Source: Microbacterium hydrocarbonoxydans (lineage in GTDB: Bacteria > Actinomycetota > Actinomycetes > Actinomycetales > Microbacteriaceae). From it: a DNA stretch of 64,000 bases. The DNA lies in assembly GCF_023715885.1 (NCBI RefSeq), contig NZ_JAMBOY010000002.1, positions 682,001 to 746,000 of the forward strand. Direction: 5' to 3'. The notes under the pieces were generated by a model. It made no database searches. It was not told the DNA's origin and worked only from the letters and a program-made list of their open reading frames with translations. Numbering within the stretch: the first letter of the stretch is position 1; every line of letters starts with the position of its first letter. This document shows positions 1 through 8,875 of this stretch, one piece after another. Both the position numbers and the translations under genes were made by a program.

Positions 1-417
1 GCCGGAGAAGTTGATCTTCATGCCGTGCGTGAGGTGGCCGCCCTGGTCGAGCGACAGACCGAGCAGGGTGTCGCCGGGGCGAGCGATCGCGTGCAGCACA
101 GCGGCGTTCGCCGACGCGCCGGAGTGCGGCTGGACGTTCGCGAACTCAGCGCCGAACAGGTCCTTCGCGCGCTGGATGGCGAGCTCCTCGGCGACGTCGA
201 CCTCCTCACACCCGCCGTAGTAGCGACGGCCCGGGTAGCCCTCGGCGTACTTGTTCGTGAGAACCGACCCCTGCGACTGCAGCACGGAGACGGGCACGAA
301 GTTCTCGGACGCGATCATCTCGAGGAAGGTCTGCTGACGCTTCAGCTCGCGGTCGAGGACCTCGGCGATCTCGGGGTCGACCTCGGCGAGCGGGGCGTTG
401 AAGTAACGGTCGGTCAT
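1..417 (-). CDS. glyA: Serine hydroxymethyltransferase, 5' part (runs off the window)
   Basis: PLP enzyme that interconverts serine plus tetrahydrofolate with glycine plus methylene-tetrahydrofolate in the cytoplasm. The 139 visible codons carry typical N-terminal SHMT blocks: ASENFVP, the [17 protein letters not shown] stretch, and [14 protein letters not shown] near the window edge. The family is normally about 420 residues, so roughly two thirds, including the PLP lysine, lies outside. The ATG at 417 is preceded by a GAGGAG ribosome-binding site seven bases upstream, and a ZTP riboswitch ends about 45 bases upstream. The link to one-carbon and purine supply is therefore seen in the sequence. 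Identity is essentially certain. Confidence 0.97.
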   Translation of the reverse strand, partial: MTDRYFNAPLAEVDPEIAEVLDRELKRQQTFLEMIASENFVPVSVLQSQGSVLTNKYAEGYPGRRYYGGCEEVDVAEELAIQRAKDLFGAEFANVQPHSGASANAAVLHAIARPGDTLLGLSLDQGGHLTHGMKINFSG

Positions 418-461
418 GGTGACATGCTCCTCTGACAACGGAATCGAAGGGTGTTCCTATC

Positions 462-536
462 GGCCCAGGCGCGCGGTCGAAGTCCGTGGTCAGTCGCTCC
501 CCGGTGGTAGTCCACCCAGACGCCAGTCGCGACGAT
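462..536 (-). promoter_or_regulatory. ZTP (pfl) riboswitch controlling glyA
   Basis: Read on the minus strand, the segment contains the ordered conserved blocks of the pfl/ZTP aptamer: CGCGACTGGCG, a short hairpin closed by GGTGG/CCACC, then CCGGGGAGCG, and after a variable stretch CGCGCGCCTGGGC. In known ZTP riboswitches the last block pairs back to form a pseudoknot and the RNA senses ZTP, the 10-formyl-THF starvation alarmone. glyA is a classical target. The start codon follows about 45 bases later and I see no strong terminator, so control may act on translation. Call made from remembered consensus, not a covariance-model search. Confidence 0.9.
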
Positions 537-581
537 TCGAGCATACCGGATCGCCTCTGTCGTCGCCGTGTGCCCGCACGG

Positions 582-587
582 TAGGTT
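582..587 (+). promoter_or_regulatory. -10 box of a leaderless promoter (GH20 gene)
   Basis: TAGGTT followed by exactly six bases and then the ATG at 594. No Shine-Dalgarno is present, so transcription probably starts at the start codon. This supports ATG 594 over the TTG at 588. Confidence 0.6.
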
Positions 588-593
588 TTGTTC

Positions 594-2123
594 ATGGTCC
601 TTCCCCTCCCCCTCGTCCCCCTTCCCGTCTCCGCCGTCGTCGGCGAGGGCCGGATGCCGGTCACCGAGAGCATGCGAGTCATCGGCGACTCTCCCGCGGC
701 GATCCAGCTGATGGATGCCGTGGCACACCGCACCGGCATCCGTCTCACCACCACCGACGTCGCTGAGCCCGGTGCGATCACCCTGCACGTGGAATCCGGC
801 GCCGCCCCGGCGGAGGGATACCGTCTCTCGATCGGCGAGAACCTGCAGATCGTCGGCGGCGATGAGGCCGGACTCTTCTACGGCGTGCAGAGCCTCCTGC
901 AGCTGCTGACCGAGGAGAGCGGCGTCTGGAGCCTTCCCCGCGTCGAGATCACCGATGCCCCGCGGTTCCCCCGCCGCGGGGTCATGCTCGACGTCACCCG
1001 CCACTTCTTCGATGTCGCCGAGGTCAAGCGCTTCATCGACGAGACGAGCGCGCTGAAGTACAACCACCTGCACCTGCACCTCAGCGACGACCAGGGCTGG
1101 CGCATCCAGATCGACTCGTGGCCGAAGCTCACCGAGCTCTCGTCGACGTCGGCCGCAGACGGCGACCGCGGCGGCTTCTACACGAAGGAGGAGTACCGCG
1201 ACATCGTGGCGTACGCGGCGGCGCGGCACATGATCGTCATCCCCGAGATCGACCTCCCCGGACACACACACGCGATCGGCGTCGCGTACCCCGACCTCGT
1301 CGAGGAGCCTGTGCTCAACGACGCCCTCGTATCGCAGGCGAAGGAGCTCGACCAGCCGCTCCCCGTGAAGGGCGAGCCGTACCTCGGCTGGGGTGTCGGC
1401 CACTCGAGCGTCCGGATCCACGAGGAGCGCACGTACGAGTTCGTGCGCGATGTCATCCGCGAGCTCGTCGAGCTCACCCCCGGGCCGTACATCCACATCG
1501 GCGGCGACGAGTCGCTCGGCACCCCGCAGGCGGACTTCGATCTGTTCGCCGAGCGCGCGACCGCGATCGTGGTCGAGGAGGGGAAGATCCCCGTCGCCTG
1601 GCACGAGATGGGCTCGGCCGCCGGCATCGCCGAGGGCACCGTCGGCCAGTACTGGGGCATGACGACGCCCTCCGAGACGCACGCCGCGGAGGCCGCCCGC
1701 TTCGTGGAACGGGGCGGCGCTCTGATCGTGTCCGCCGCTGACGCCGCCTACCTCGACATGAAGTACACGCCCGACTTCCCCCTCGGACTCACGTGGGCCG
1801 CCGTCGTCGACGTGCAGCGCGCGTACTCCTGGGACCCGGCCGCCGTGCTCGACGTGCCCGACAGCGCCATCCTCGGCATCGAGGCGCCGCTCTGGAGTGA
1901 GACGACCCGAACCTACGCCGACGTCGAGCAGCTCGTGTTCCCCCGCGCGGCGGCTCTCGCCGAGGTCGCCTGGTCGCCACGGGAGGGCGAAGGACGCGAC
2001 TGGGAATCGTTCCGCGCACGCATCGCGTCGCTCGCGCCGGGCTGGCGCGCCCGCGGCGTGAACTTCCACGCGTCGCCCGAGATCGACTGGGCCGCGCCTG
2101 AGATCGACGGGGTCGAGCAGTGA
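594..2123 (+). CDS. Beta-N-acetylhexosaminidase, glycoside hydrolase family 20
   Basis: 509 residues. Releases terminal N-acetylglucosamine or N-acetylgalactosamine by substrate-assisted catalysis. An N-terminal GH20b-like region (about 20-120) is followed by the GH20 barrel: RGVMLDVTRHFF, HLHLSDDQGWRI, the IPEIDLPGHTHA block, and HIGGDE with the catalytic Asp305-Glu306 pair. There is no signal peptide, so the enzyme is predicted cytoplasmic and to act on imported chitobiose-like or muropeptide fragments. The stop overlaps the GTG start of nagA, which implies translational coupling and a path from liberated GlcNAc to NagA. It is a different gene from the second GH20 module at 11160-14408. Confidence 0.93.
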   Translation: MVLPLPLVPLPVSAVVGEGRMPVTESMRVIGDSPAAIQLMDAVAHRTGIRLTTTDVAEPGAITLHVESGAAPAEGYRLSIGENLQIVGGDEAGLFYGVQSLLQLLTEESGVWSLPRVEITDAPRFPRRGVMLDVTRHFFDVAEVKRFIDETSALKYNHLHLHLSDDQGWRIQIDSWPKLTELSSTSAADGDRGGFYTKEEYRDIVAYAAARHMIVIPEIDLPGHTHAIGVAYPDLVEEPVLNDALVSQAKELDQPLPVKGEPYLGWGVGHSSVRIHEERTYEFVRDVIRELVELTPGPYIHIGGDESLGTPQADFDLFAERATAIVVEEGKIPVAWHEMGSAAGIAEGTVGQYWGMTTPSETHAAEAARFVERGGALIVSAADAAYLDMKYTPDFPLGLTWAAVVDVQRAYSWDPAAVLDVPDSAILGIEAPLWSETTRTYADVEQLVFPRAAALAEVAWSPREGEGRDWESFRARIASLAPGWRARGVNFHASPEIDWAAPEIDGVEQ

Positions 2124-3286
2124 CGGTGGAGCCGACCGCGTCGGGGTCGCTCGTCATCCACCGAGCGCGGCTGGTGGACGACGGCACCATCGCCGACGAC
2201 GCCTGGGTGCGCATCGAGGACGGCCTCGTCGTCGCGACCGGCACCGGCAGCACGTGGGACCCCGCGGATCGCATCGTCGACGCGCGCGAGACCGCCGGCG
2301 ACGGGGCGGTGCTGACGCCCGGCTTCGTCGACATCCACGGGCACGGCGGCGCCGGCGCGGCGTTCGACGACGGGATCGACGCGATCCGCACCGCACGCGC
2401 CCTGCATCGCGCACACGGCACCACCCGGGCGTTGGTGTCGCTCGTCACGGCGCCGCTCGACGACCTCGCGCGTCGCGTCGCCGAGATCGCCGAGCTGATG
2501 CGCAGCGACCGCGACATCCTCGGTTCGCACCTCGAGGGGCCGTTCCTCGATCCGGGACACCACGGCGCCCACGAGCCGAGCCTGCTCCGGGCGCCGGCTG
2601 CGGCGGACGTGGCCCGACTTCTCGAGGCGGGCTCCGGCACGGTGCGCCAGGTCACGATCGCGCCGGAGCTGCCGGGCGGGCTGGATGCCGTCCGGCTGAT
2701 CGTCGAGGCGGGCGCCGCGGCGGCCGTCGGCCACACCGACGCAGACGCCGACATGGCCCGCGCGGCGTTCGACGCCGGGGCGTCGATCCTCACTCATGCG
2801 TTCAACGCGATGCCCGGCATCCATCACCGCGCGCCCGGCCCGGTGCTGACGGCGGCAGCAGACCACCGCGTCGTGCTCGAGGCGATCGCCGACGACGTGC
2901 ACCTCGACCCGCATGTCGTGAAGCTGCTCTTCGACTCCGCCCCCGACCGAGTGGCCCTGATCACCGATGCGATGGCTGCGGCGGGCAGCGCCGACGGGCA
3001 CTACGACCTCGGCGCCGTGAGCGTGACCGTGCAGGACGGCATCGCCCGTGCCGACGACACCGGATCGATCGCCGGCTCGACGCTCACGCAGGACGTCGCT
3101 CTGCAGCGCACGGTGGCGGCCGGGATCCCGCTCCCTGTCGCGGTCCGCGCTCTCACGCGCACCCCCGCGTCGGCGATCGGATACGGCGACCGGCTCGGCG
3201 CGCTCTCCCCCGGGTACGCCGGCGACGCCGTGCTGCTGGATGCGGAGCTGCGCGTCGTGCGCGTCTGGGTGGGCGAGGTCTCCTAG
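2120..3286 (+). CDS. nagA: N-acetylglucosamine-6-phosphate deacetylase
   Basis: 388 residues, the usual length. Hydrolyses GlcNAc-6-P to glucosamine-6-P plus acetate. Amidohydrolase landmarks: metal-binding HGH (His73, His75) in GFVDIHGHGG, the glutamate in HLEGPFLDPGHHGAH, VGHTDAD, THAFNAMPGIHHR, and the catalytic Asp in LITDAMAAAG. The GTG start overlaps the GH20 stop by four bases. The next step (NagB) and a candidate GlcNAc kinase lie 5 kb away on the opposite strand, so the pathway is split between two transcripts. Confidence 0.95.
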   Translation: MTVEPTASGSLVIHRARLVDDGTIADDAWVRIEDGLVVATGTGSTWDPADRIVDARETAGDGAVLTPGFVDIHGHGGAGAAFDDGIDAIRTARALHRAHGTTRALVSLVTAPLDDLARRVAEIAELMRSDRDILGSHLEGPFLDPGHHGAHEPSLLRAPAAADVARLLEAGSGTVRQVTIAPELPGGLDAVRLIVEAGAAAAVGHTDADADMARAAFDAGASILTHAFNAMPGIHHRAPGPVLTAAADHRVVLEAIADDVHLDPHVVKLLFDSAPDRVALITDAMAAAGSADGHYDLGAVSVTVQDGIARADDTGSIAGSTLTQDVALQRTVAAGIPLPVAVRALTRTPASAIGYGDRLGALSPGYAGDAVLLDAELRVVRVWVGEVS

Positions 3287-3337
3287 CTCGTTGCGCGACG
3301 ACGCGCAGCTCTGCGCTCTCCGGTCCTCCTCAGGGCG

Positions 3338-3369
3338 GAGGGCCGCCTTTCCCCAGAACGGCGGCCCTC
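3338..3369 (+). terminator. Probable terminator of the GH20-nagA operon
   Basis: Ten-base perfect stem GAGGGCCGCC/GGCGGCCCTC around a 12-base loop, 52 bases after the nagA stop. No run of T follows, as is common in GC-rich actinobacteria. Confidence 0.6.
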
Positions 3370-3583
3370 GCACTTTCCCCTCTCAGAGCCGGCGGGCCGG
3401 GAACTCCTCCCCCGAGGCACCCGACCCGCCGTCCACCGGTGCTCATGCCCCTCTGCACCAGCGCCTGGTCCCTCCGCCCCCCGGTGGAGGACCATGGCTG
3501 TCTCTACGGGATGAGACGACGGCCCCGCCGATCCATTACGCGACTTCTCAGAATTTCTTCGAATTTTTTCTCCGCTCCCGTGA

Positions 3584-3600
3584 CCGGTCGCTCTGACCGG
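3584..3600 (+). terminator. Small hairpin followed by a T-containing tail
   Basis: CCGGTC/GACCGG stem with a five-base loop, then GCCTTTTCC. It could be a second terminator or a 5' leader structure of the sigma gene. Confidence 0.35.
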
Positions 3601-3749
3601 GCCTTTTCCTGCGTGCAACCCGTCGACGAGAGTTCCATCCCGGGGTGGCGAACCGGGGAGATCGGAGGGAGAATGGGTAAGGCGCGTGATGAAGGACGGT
3701 TTCACGCGTCTCTTCATGTGGGGACGCATCCGCTCCCCATGACAGATGG

Positions 3750-5807
3750 ATGACAGTGAGCCAGGACAACACCGCGAGCCAGAAGGCCTCGAACGACGAG
3801 ACCATCGCCGACGCCGACCTCGTGCTGCGCACCCGATCGGGTGACGCCGCCGCCTTCGGGGAGCTCTGGAGACGCCACTACCCGTCCGGCATGTCCGTCG
3901 CCCGCTCCATCACCTCGTCCATCGACCCCGACGACCTGGTCCAGGAGTCGTACACGCGCATCTATCAGGCCATCATCAAGGGCGGCGGACCCAACGGCTC
4001 CTTCCGCGCGTACCTGTTCACGAGCATCCGCAACACCGCAGCCGCGTGGGGGCGCTCGCGACGCGAGTCGGCCATCGACGAGCTCGACACCGTCGCCGAC
4101 CCCCACAGCACCGAGCAGGCCACCGACGAGGCCCTCGACCGCAGTCTCACCGCTCAGGCCTTCCGCAGCCTCCCCTCGCGGTGGCAGGAGGTGCTCTGGT
4201 ACACCGAGATCGAGCAGATGAAGCCCGCCGAGGCGGGCCCCCTGCTGGGCATGAAGGCGGGTGCCGTCTCGCAGCTCGCGTTCCGTGCCCGCGAGGGTCT
4301 GCGGGAGGCGTGGATCCAGGCGCATCTGCGCAGCGCCGAGCCGGGCTCCGACTGCCAATGGACCATCGAGCACCTCGGCGCGTACTCGCGCGGCAACCTC
4401 GGCGTGCGTGACAAGAAGCGCCTCGAAGCACACCTCGAGGACTGCGCGCGCTGCATGATCGTCGCCGCAGAGGCCAAAGACGTCTCGACACGCCTCGCCC
4501 TCGTGCTCCTTCCGCTCGTGCTCGGCGTCACCGGAGCGACCGGGTACCTGGCCGCCCTGCAGGGTGGCGGAGCGCCGGTCGTCGCGTTGGCCGCGATGCC
4601 GTCGGCCGTGACCGAGGGCGCGGTCGTCGTCGGCGGTGGCGCTGTCGCCGCCGGAAGCTCCGCGGGAGCGAGCGCCGGAGCAGGCGGGACCGCAGGCACC
4701 GGAGCCGGTGGTGCCGGCGCTGCCGGCGGAGGCGTGCTCAGCGGAGTGGGCGCCCTGGTCGGAGCCGGCTCGGCCGCCCTCATCGTCGCCGGTGTCGTGA
4801 CCGCTGCGACCATCGTTCCCGGCCTCGTCGGCGCCAACCCGGCCGCGTCGTTGCCGAGCGCGGGCGACAGCGACTCGTCGTCGATCAGCGCCGATGTCGG
4901 CCCGGACGAAGCCATGGCCGCCGATGAGCCCGTCACGGTCGAGACGCCGGCGCCCGAGCCCGTCATCCCGCCGGTGGAGGCTCCGGTGACGCCTGAGGCC
5001 GCCGAAGATCAGCCACCCGCCACGGCTCCCGCTGCGGCAGCGCCCGTCGCACCGGTCGCACCGGTCGCACCGCCCGTCACCGCACCCGGCGACGAGCAGC
5101 CCGAGACGGAAGAGCCCGGGGGCGGAGACCCCGGCACCGGAGAGCCGGGGACGGAGGAACCCGGCACGCCCGTCGTCCCGACGGTACCCTTGGAGTTCGG
5201 CGCGGCCGGGATCTGCCTCGACGACGACCTCGTCACCCACGTCTCCGTCGGCGTGCTCGGCACAGCCGGCACCGAGGTGGACGCGCTCCTCGGTGGAGGG
5301 AGCGGCGGCGCCGACGGCACGCAGCTCGGAGCGTCCGGAGCCGGGACGATCAGCCTCCGACCGACTCTCACGCAGATCATCATCAGCTCGACCGTCGAGG
5401 TCCACTACGTCACTCTCGACGGCCCCGTCCTGCCGAGCACGACGACGCTCGCCGGCCTGGGTGTGACCCTGGACGCCGTACTCCTCGCGCCCGCCTGCGG
5501 AGTGCCCGACGACGTCCCGGCCGACACCGAGGTTCCGGCGGACGCCGCGCCGCCGACGGACGCTGCGACCACGCCGGCGGATGCCGTCACCACCCCCGCG
5601 CCCATCGTCGGGCCTGCGCAGGCTCCTGCGGAGCAGGCTCCTGCGGAGCAGGCACCGGTGGAACAGGCACCCACGCAGCAGGATCAGGCACCGCAGGAGC
5701 CCGTCGAAGCCGCCCCGGTCGAGCGCGAGACGGCCGCGGTCGTCGAGGCTCCCGTCGAGGAGCTCCTCGTCGACGGGACTGCGGACTCCGCGCTCCCCCT
5801 CCCCTGA
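3750..5807 (+). CDS. ECF-type sigma factor fused to a zinc-finger anti-sigma domain and a membrane/low-complexity C-terminus
   Basis: 685 residues, against about 200 for a plain ECF sigma factor. Residues about 20-95 are sigma region 2 (DPDDLVQESYTRIYQA) and about 120-185 are region 4 (LPSRWQEVLWYTEIEQM, then an HTH). A ZAS-like zinc finger follows: Cys202, then His228-x3-Cys232-x2-Cys235. A hydrophobic segment covers about 249-270 and a second about 335-360, separated by a Gly/Ala-rich stretch. Then come long Pro/Ala/Glu linkers, a folded-looking region with two Cys (about 485-590), and PAEQA-type repeats. Sigma and its brake on one chain, tethered to the membrane, resemble the ECF groups with C-terminal extensions. 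Whether one or both hydrophobic segments span the membrane, and so which side the tail lies on, is not clear. Confidence 0.85.
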   Translation: MTVSQDNTASQKASNDETIADADLVLRTRSGDAAAFGELWRRHYPSGMSVARSITSSIDPDDLVQESYTRIYQAIIKGGGPNGSFRAYLFTSIRNTAAAWGRSRRESAIDELDTVADPHSTEQATDEALDRSLTAQAFRSLPSRWQEVLWYTEIEQMKPAEAGPLLGMKAGAVSQLAFRAREGLREAWIQAHLRSAEPGSDCQWTIEHLGAYSRGNLGVRDKKRLEAHLEDCARCMIVAAEAKDVSTRLALVLLPLVLGVTGATGYLAALQGGGAPVVALAAMPSAVTEGAVVVGGGAVAAGSSAGASAGAGGTAGTGAGGAGAAGGGVLSGVGALVGAGSAALIVAGVVTAATIVPGLVGANPAASLPSAGDSDSSSISADVGPDEAMAADEPVTVETPAPEPVIPPVEAPVTPEAAEDQPPATAPAAAAPVAPVAPVAPPVTAPGDEQPETEEPGGGDPGTGEPGTEEPGTPVVPTVPLEFGAAGICLDDDLVTHVSVGVLGTAGTEVDALLGGGSGGADGTQLGASGAGTISLRPTLTQIIISSTVEVHYVTLDGPVLPSTTTLAGLGVTLDAVLLAPACGVPDDVPADTEVPADAAPPTDAATTPADAVTTPAPIVGPAQAPAEQAPAEQAPVEQAPTQQDQAPQEPVEAAPVERETAAVVEAPVEELLVDGTADSALPLP

Positions 5808-5865
5808 ACTCCGCCGGCACGACGGCTGGAAGCCTCGGAGGCGAATCGCCTTCTTCCCGGCGAAT

Positions 5866-5871
5866 TAGACT
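5866..5871 (+). promoter_or_regulatory. -10 box of a leaderless promoter (DUF2568 gene)
   Basis: TAGACT followed by six bases and ATG 5878. Confidence 0.6.
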
Positions 5872-5877
5872 GGAATC

Positions 5878-6249
5878 ATGCCCGAGGAACCGCCCGCCGT
5901 ACCCGGCGTGAACCGCCCGACCATCACCGCTCTCGACGTGATCCGCTCGATCGTCCTGGTGATCTCCGTCGCGACGCTCGCCCTCTGGGGCTTCGCCACC
6001 TGGCCGATGCCCTGGAACATCGTGCTCGGCATCGGCGCACCGGTTCTCGTCATCCTCGTCTGGGCTCTGTTCCTCTCTCCGCGGCCCGTGCTGCGTCTCC
6101 ACCCCTTCCTGCGCGCGGCGGTCGAGCTGCTCATCTACGTCAGCGTCACGATCGCGTGGTGGCTCATGGATCAGCCCGTCGTCGGCCTCGCATTCGCGCT
6201 CGTCGCGGTGGGCGCCGGGGTCGTGAGCGGCCGGCGGCGCATCGCATGA
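5878..6249 (+). CDS. Small membrane protein, YrdB/DUF2568 family
   Basis: 123 residues with four hydrophobic segments (about 20-42, 44-66, 78-98, 100-118) and the charged tail GRRRIA. The pattern RSIVLVISVATLALWGF, then LRLHPFLRAAVELLIYVSVTIAWW, matches the DUF2568 (YrdB) family, whose function is unknown. It appears to have its own leaderless promoter and lies 51 bases before the flavoprotein gene, so the two might share a transcript. Confidence 0.8.
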   Translation: MPEEPPAVPGVNRPTITALDVIRSIVLVISVATLALWGFATWPMPWNIVLGIGAPVLVILVWALFLSPRPVLRLHPFLRAAVELLIYVSVTIAWWLMDQPVVGLAFALVAVGAGVVSGRRRIA

Positions 6250-6300
6250 CGACCGGCACCCGCTCCCTCGCGGCGGCTCTCCGGCCGTGAGGATGCAGCG

Positions 6301-7683
6301 ATGACGACGACGTCCGGCATGACGGCCCTCGACCTCCTCGTCGACGCGCTCGGCGACGTCGTCGACACCGACCACGCAACGCTCGAACAAGCCAGAGCCG
6401 ACAGTTCCGGTCATGCCGCGGTGGGGCGGCCGGTCGCTGTGGTGCACACCGAGACCGTGGCACACGTGCAGACCGTCATGCGCATCGCCTCCGAGACGCG
6501 CACCCCCGTGGTCGTCCGAGGAGCCGGCACCGGGCTCGCCGGAGCGGCCAACGCGGGCGACGGCGAGATCGTCCTCTCCACCCGCCGCATGACGGCGATT
6601 CGCGAGGTGCGTGCCGACGACCTGCTCGCGGTCGTCGAACCCGGCATCCTCAACGCCGAGCTCAACGACGCCCTGGCGGAGCACGGACTCTGGTGGGCGC
6701 CCGACCCCGCAAGCCGCGCCATCTCGACGGTGGGCGGCAACATCGCGACGGGTGCGGGCGGCCTGCTGTGCGCGAAGTACGGCGTCGTGCGCGATGCCGT
6801 ACTCGGCGTCGACCTCGTGCTCGCCGACGGGCGCCTGCTGCACCTCGGACACCGCAGTGTGAAGGGCGTCACCGGGCTCGACCTCACCTCGCTCGTGATC
6901 GGTTCGGAGGGCACGCTGGGCGTGGTCGTCGGGGCCACGCTGAAGCTGCGCCGCCTCGTCGCCGGAACGACCTGCACGATCGCAGCCGTCTTCCCCGATG
7001 TACGGCGCGCGGCTGCCGCCTCGGCCGCCGTGACGGCATCCGGGGTCCAGCCCGCGATCATGGAGCTGATGGATGCCGCGAGCCTCAGCGCCGTCGCGGC
7101 TCTGCTCGACCTGCCCGCTCCCGGCGAAGGCAGCGCCCAGCTGACCATCCAGACCGACGGACCGGCCGCGACCGCCGAAGCGACGATGATCGCCGAGATC
7201 CTCACGGCCCACGACGGCGCCGTGCAGGTGTCGTCCGACCGTGAGGAGGGCGAGCGTCTGCTGGCGATCCGCCGTTCGATGCACGCGGCGATGGCGTCAC
7301 TGGGCACGACGCTGATCGAAGACGTCTCGGTGCCCCGGAGCGCCATGCCCGCGATGTTCGACGAGATCGCCCGTATCGAGCGGGCGTTCGGGATCACGAT
7401 CCCCACCGTGGCTCATGCCGGCGACGGCAATCTGCACCCGAACTTCATCTTCGAGGGCCCGGAGACGCCCGCGCACATCTGGGCAGCAGCCGACGAGCTG
7501 TTCCGCGCTGCTCTGGCGCTGGGAGGCACCCTGACCGGGGAGCACGGCATCGGCACGCTCAAGAGCCGATGGCTCGCCGACGAGCTCGGCGACGACCAGT
7601 GGCAGCTGCAGCGGCAGATCGCGCGCGTCTTCGATCCGCTCGGCATCCTCAACCCGGGAAAGGTGTTCGCCGCCGATGCCTGA
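6301..7683 (+). CDS. FAD-binding oxidoreductase, GlcD / D-lactate dehydrogenase-like
   Basis: 460 residues. The N-terminal PCMH FAD-binding domain (about 30-210) includes VVVRGAGTGLAGAAN and STVGGNIATGAGG. The C-terminal FAD-oxidase domain contains VAHAGDGNLHPNF, where the histidines are expected metal or substrate ligands, and LTGEHGIGTLKSRW. The family oxidises 2-hydroxyacids such as glycolate or D-lactate and passes electrons to a quinone or another acceptor. No GlcE or GlcF partner is adjacent, so the substrate cannot be fixed. The last eight bases overlap the Nudix gene. Confidence 0.88.
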   Translation: MTTTSGMTALDLLVDALGDVVDTDHATLEQARADSSGHAAVGRPVAVVHTETVAHVQTVMRIASETRTPVVVRGAGTGLAGAANAGDGEIVLSTRRMTAIREVRADDLLAVVEPGILNAELNDALAEHGLWWAPDPASRAISTVGGNIATGAGGLLCAKYGVVRDAVLGVDLVLADGRLLHLGHRSVKGVTGLDLTSLVIGSEGTLGVVVGATLKLRRLVAGTTCTIAAVFPDVRRAAAASAAVTASGVQPAIMELMDAASLSAVAALLDLPAPGEGSAQLTIQTDGPAATAEATMIAEILTAHDGAVQVSSDREEGERLLAIRRSMHAAMASLGTTLIEDVSVPRSAMPAMFDEIARIERAFGITIPTVAHAGDGNLHPNFIFEGPETPAHIWAAADELFRAALALGGTLTGEHGIGTLKSRWLADELGDDQWQLQRQIARVFDPLGILNPGKVFAADA

Positions 7684-8080
7684 CATCCACGTCAGCGCCG
7701 CCGTGATCCTCGATCCAGCCGGTCGCGTGCTCGTCGTGCGCAAGCACGGCACGACCCGGTTCATGCAGCCTGGCGGCAAGCCTGAGGCGGGTGAGACCCC
7801 CGCGCGGACACTGATCCGCGAACTGCACGAGGAACTCGGCCTGAGCCTCGCCGACGCCGATCTCACCCCGCTCGGCCGTTTCGTGTCGGCGGCCGCGAAC
7901 GAGCCAGGTCATCGCGTGGTCGCCGACGCGTTCGCCGTAGACATCGCCCAGGCCGACGTGACGGTGCAGGCCGAACTCGCCGAACTGCGCTGGATCACGG
8001 CTCAGGATGCCGAGACGCTGCCACTCGCGCCGCTCAGCGTCGAGCACCTGCTCCCGCTCGCCTGGGCACGCGGCAGCTGA
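7676..8080 (+). CDS. Nudix hydrolase
   Basis: 134 residues, a single domain. A complete Nudix box (Gx5Ex7REUxEExGU) starts at GKPEAGE and runs through RELHEELGL. Such proteins hydrolyse nucleoside diphosphates linked to another moiety. The neighbourhood does not reveal the substrate. Its start lies inside the end of the flavoprotein gene, so the two are probably translationally coupled. Confidence 0.9.
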   Translation: MPDIHVSAAVILDPAGRVLVVRKHGTTRFMQPGGKPEAGETPARTLIRELHEELGLSLADADLTPLGRFVSAAANEPGHRVVADAFAVDIAQADVTVQAELAELRWITAQDAETLPLAPLSVEHLLPLAWARGS

Positions 8081-8095
8081 GAGGGGCGGCGCGGG

Positions 8096-8875
8096 TCAGA
8101 TGCCCTGCCAGGCGGGCTTGTTGGCGAAGGTGTAGCGGTAGTAGTCGGCGAGCTTCAGTCGCGACGCGGCCGCCTCGTCGATCACGACGGTCGCGTGCGG
8201 GTGCAGCTGGATCGCCGAGCCGGGGAGGATCGCCGAGAGCGGCCCCTCGACGGCATCCGCCACGGCCCGCGCCTTGCCCTCGCCGAACGCGAGCAGTACG
8301 AGGTGGCGCGCGCGCAGGATCGTGCCGAGCCCCTGGGTGATGCAGTGCATCGGCACGTCGTCGATCGAGTCGAAGAAGCGCGCATTGTCCTCGCGCGTCT
8401 GCTGGGTGAGCGTCTTCACCCTGGTGCGCGAAGCGAAGGACGACCCGGGCTCGTTGAAGCCGATGTGGCCGTCGGTGCCGATGCCGAGGATCTGGAGGTC
8501 GACGCCGCCGGCCTCCTCGATCGCCTTCTCGTAGTCCTCGCCCGCGTGCTGGATCGTCGCCTCGGCGCCGTTCGGCACGTGGATGCGCTGCGGGTCGAGA
8601 CCCAGCGGCTCCACGACCTCCTTGGTGATGACCGAGCGGTAGCTCTCCGGGTGCGCGGGGTCGAGACCGACGTACTCGTCGAGCGCGAATCCGCGCACCT
8701 GCGAGACATCTCGACCGGCCAGCTGTGTGCGCAGCGCCTGGTACACGGGCAGCGGCGTGGATCCCGTCGCGAGGCCGAGCACGGCGTCCGGACGCGCGTC
8801 GATGAGGTCGACGATCTCGCCGGCGACCAGGGCGCCCGCTGCGGCGGCGTTCTCGACGATGACGACTTCAGCCAT
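8096..8875 (-). CDS. nagB: Glucosamine-6-phosphate deaminase
   Basis: 259 residues, near the E. coli NagB length of 266. Converts glucosamine-6-P to fructose-6-P and ammonia. Motifs: GLATGSTPLPVY (sugar-phosphate binding), FALDEYVGL (catalytic Asp), GIGTDGHIGFNEPG (catalytic His region), ILPGSAIQLHP. It is the last gene of a minus-strand series in the order deaminase, fusion hydrolase, ROK repressor, ROK kinase, nagB, and overlaps the kinase gene by eight bases. Confidence 0.95.
   Translation of the reverse strand: MAEVVIVENAAAAGALVAGEIVDLIDARPDAVLGLATGSTPLPVYQALRTQLAGRDVSQVRGFALDEYVGLDPAHPESYRSVITKEVVEPLGLDPQRIHVPNGAEATIQHAGEDYEKAIEEAGGVDLQILGIGTDGHIGFNEPGSSFASRTRVKTLTQQTREDNARFFDSIDDVPMHCITQGLGTILRARHLVLLAFGEGKARAVADAVEGPLSAILPGSAIQLHPHATVVIDEAAASRLKLADYYRYTFANKPAWQGI

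Larger units (their letters stand above)
3287..3749. other. 463-base gap between nagA and the sigma-fusion gene
   Basis: No convincing gene. It holds two hairpins described separately and a locally AT-richer patch near 3545-3575. The sigma gene has no clear Shine-Dalgarno, and I could not assign its promoter with confidence. Confidence 0.5.

Noticed and set aside
588..596. TTG at 588 as the start of the GH20 gene
   Set aside because: It lies inside the six-base gap between the TAGGTT box and ATG 594, so it would be upstream of the predicted transcription start.
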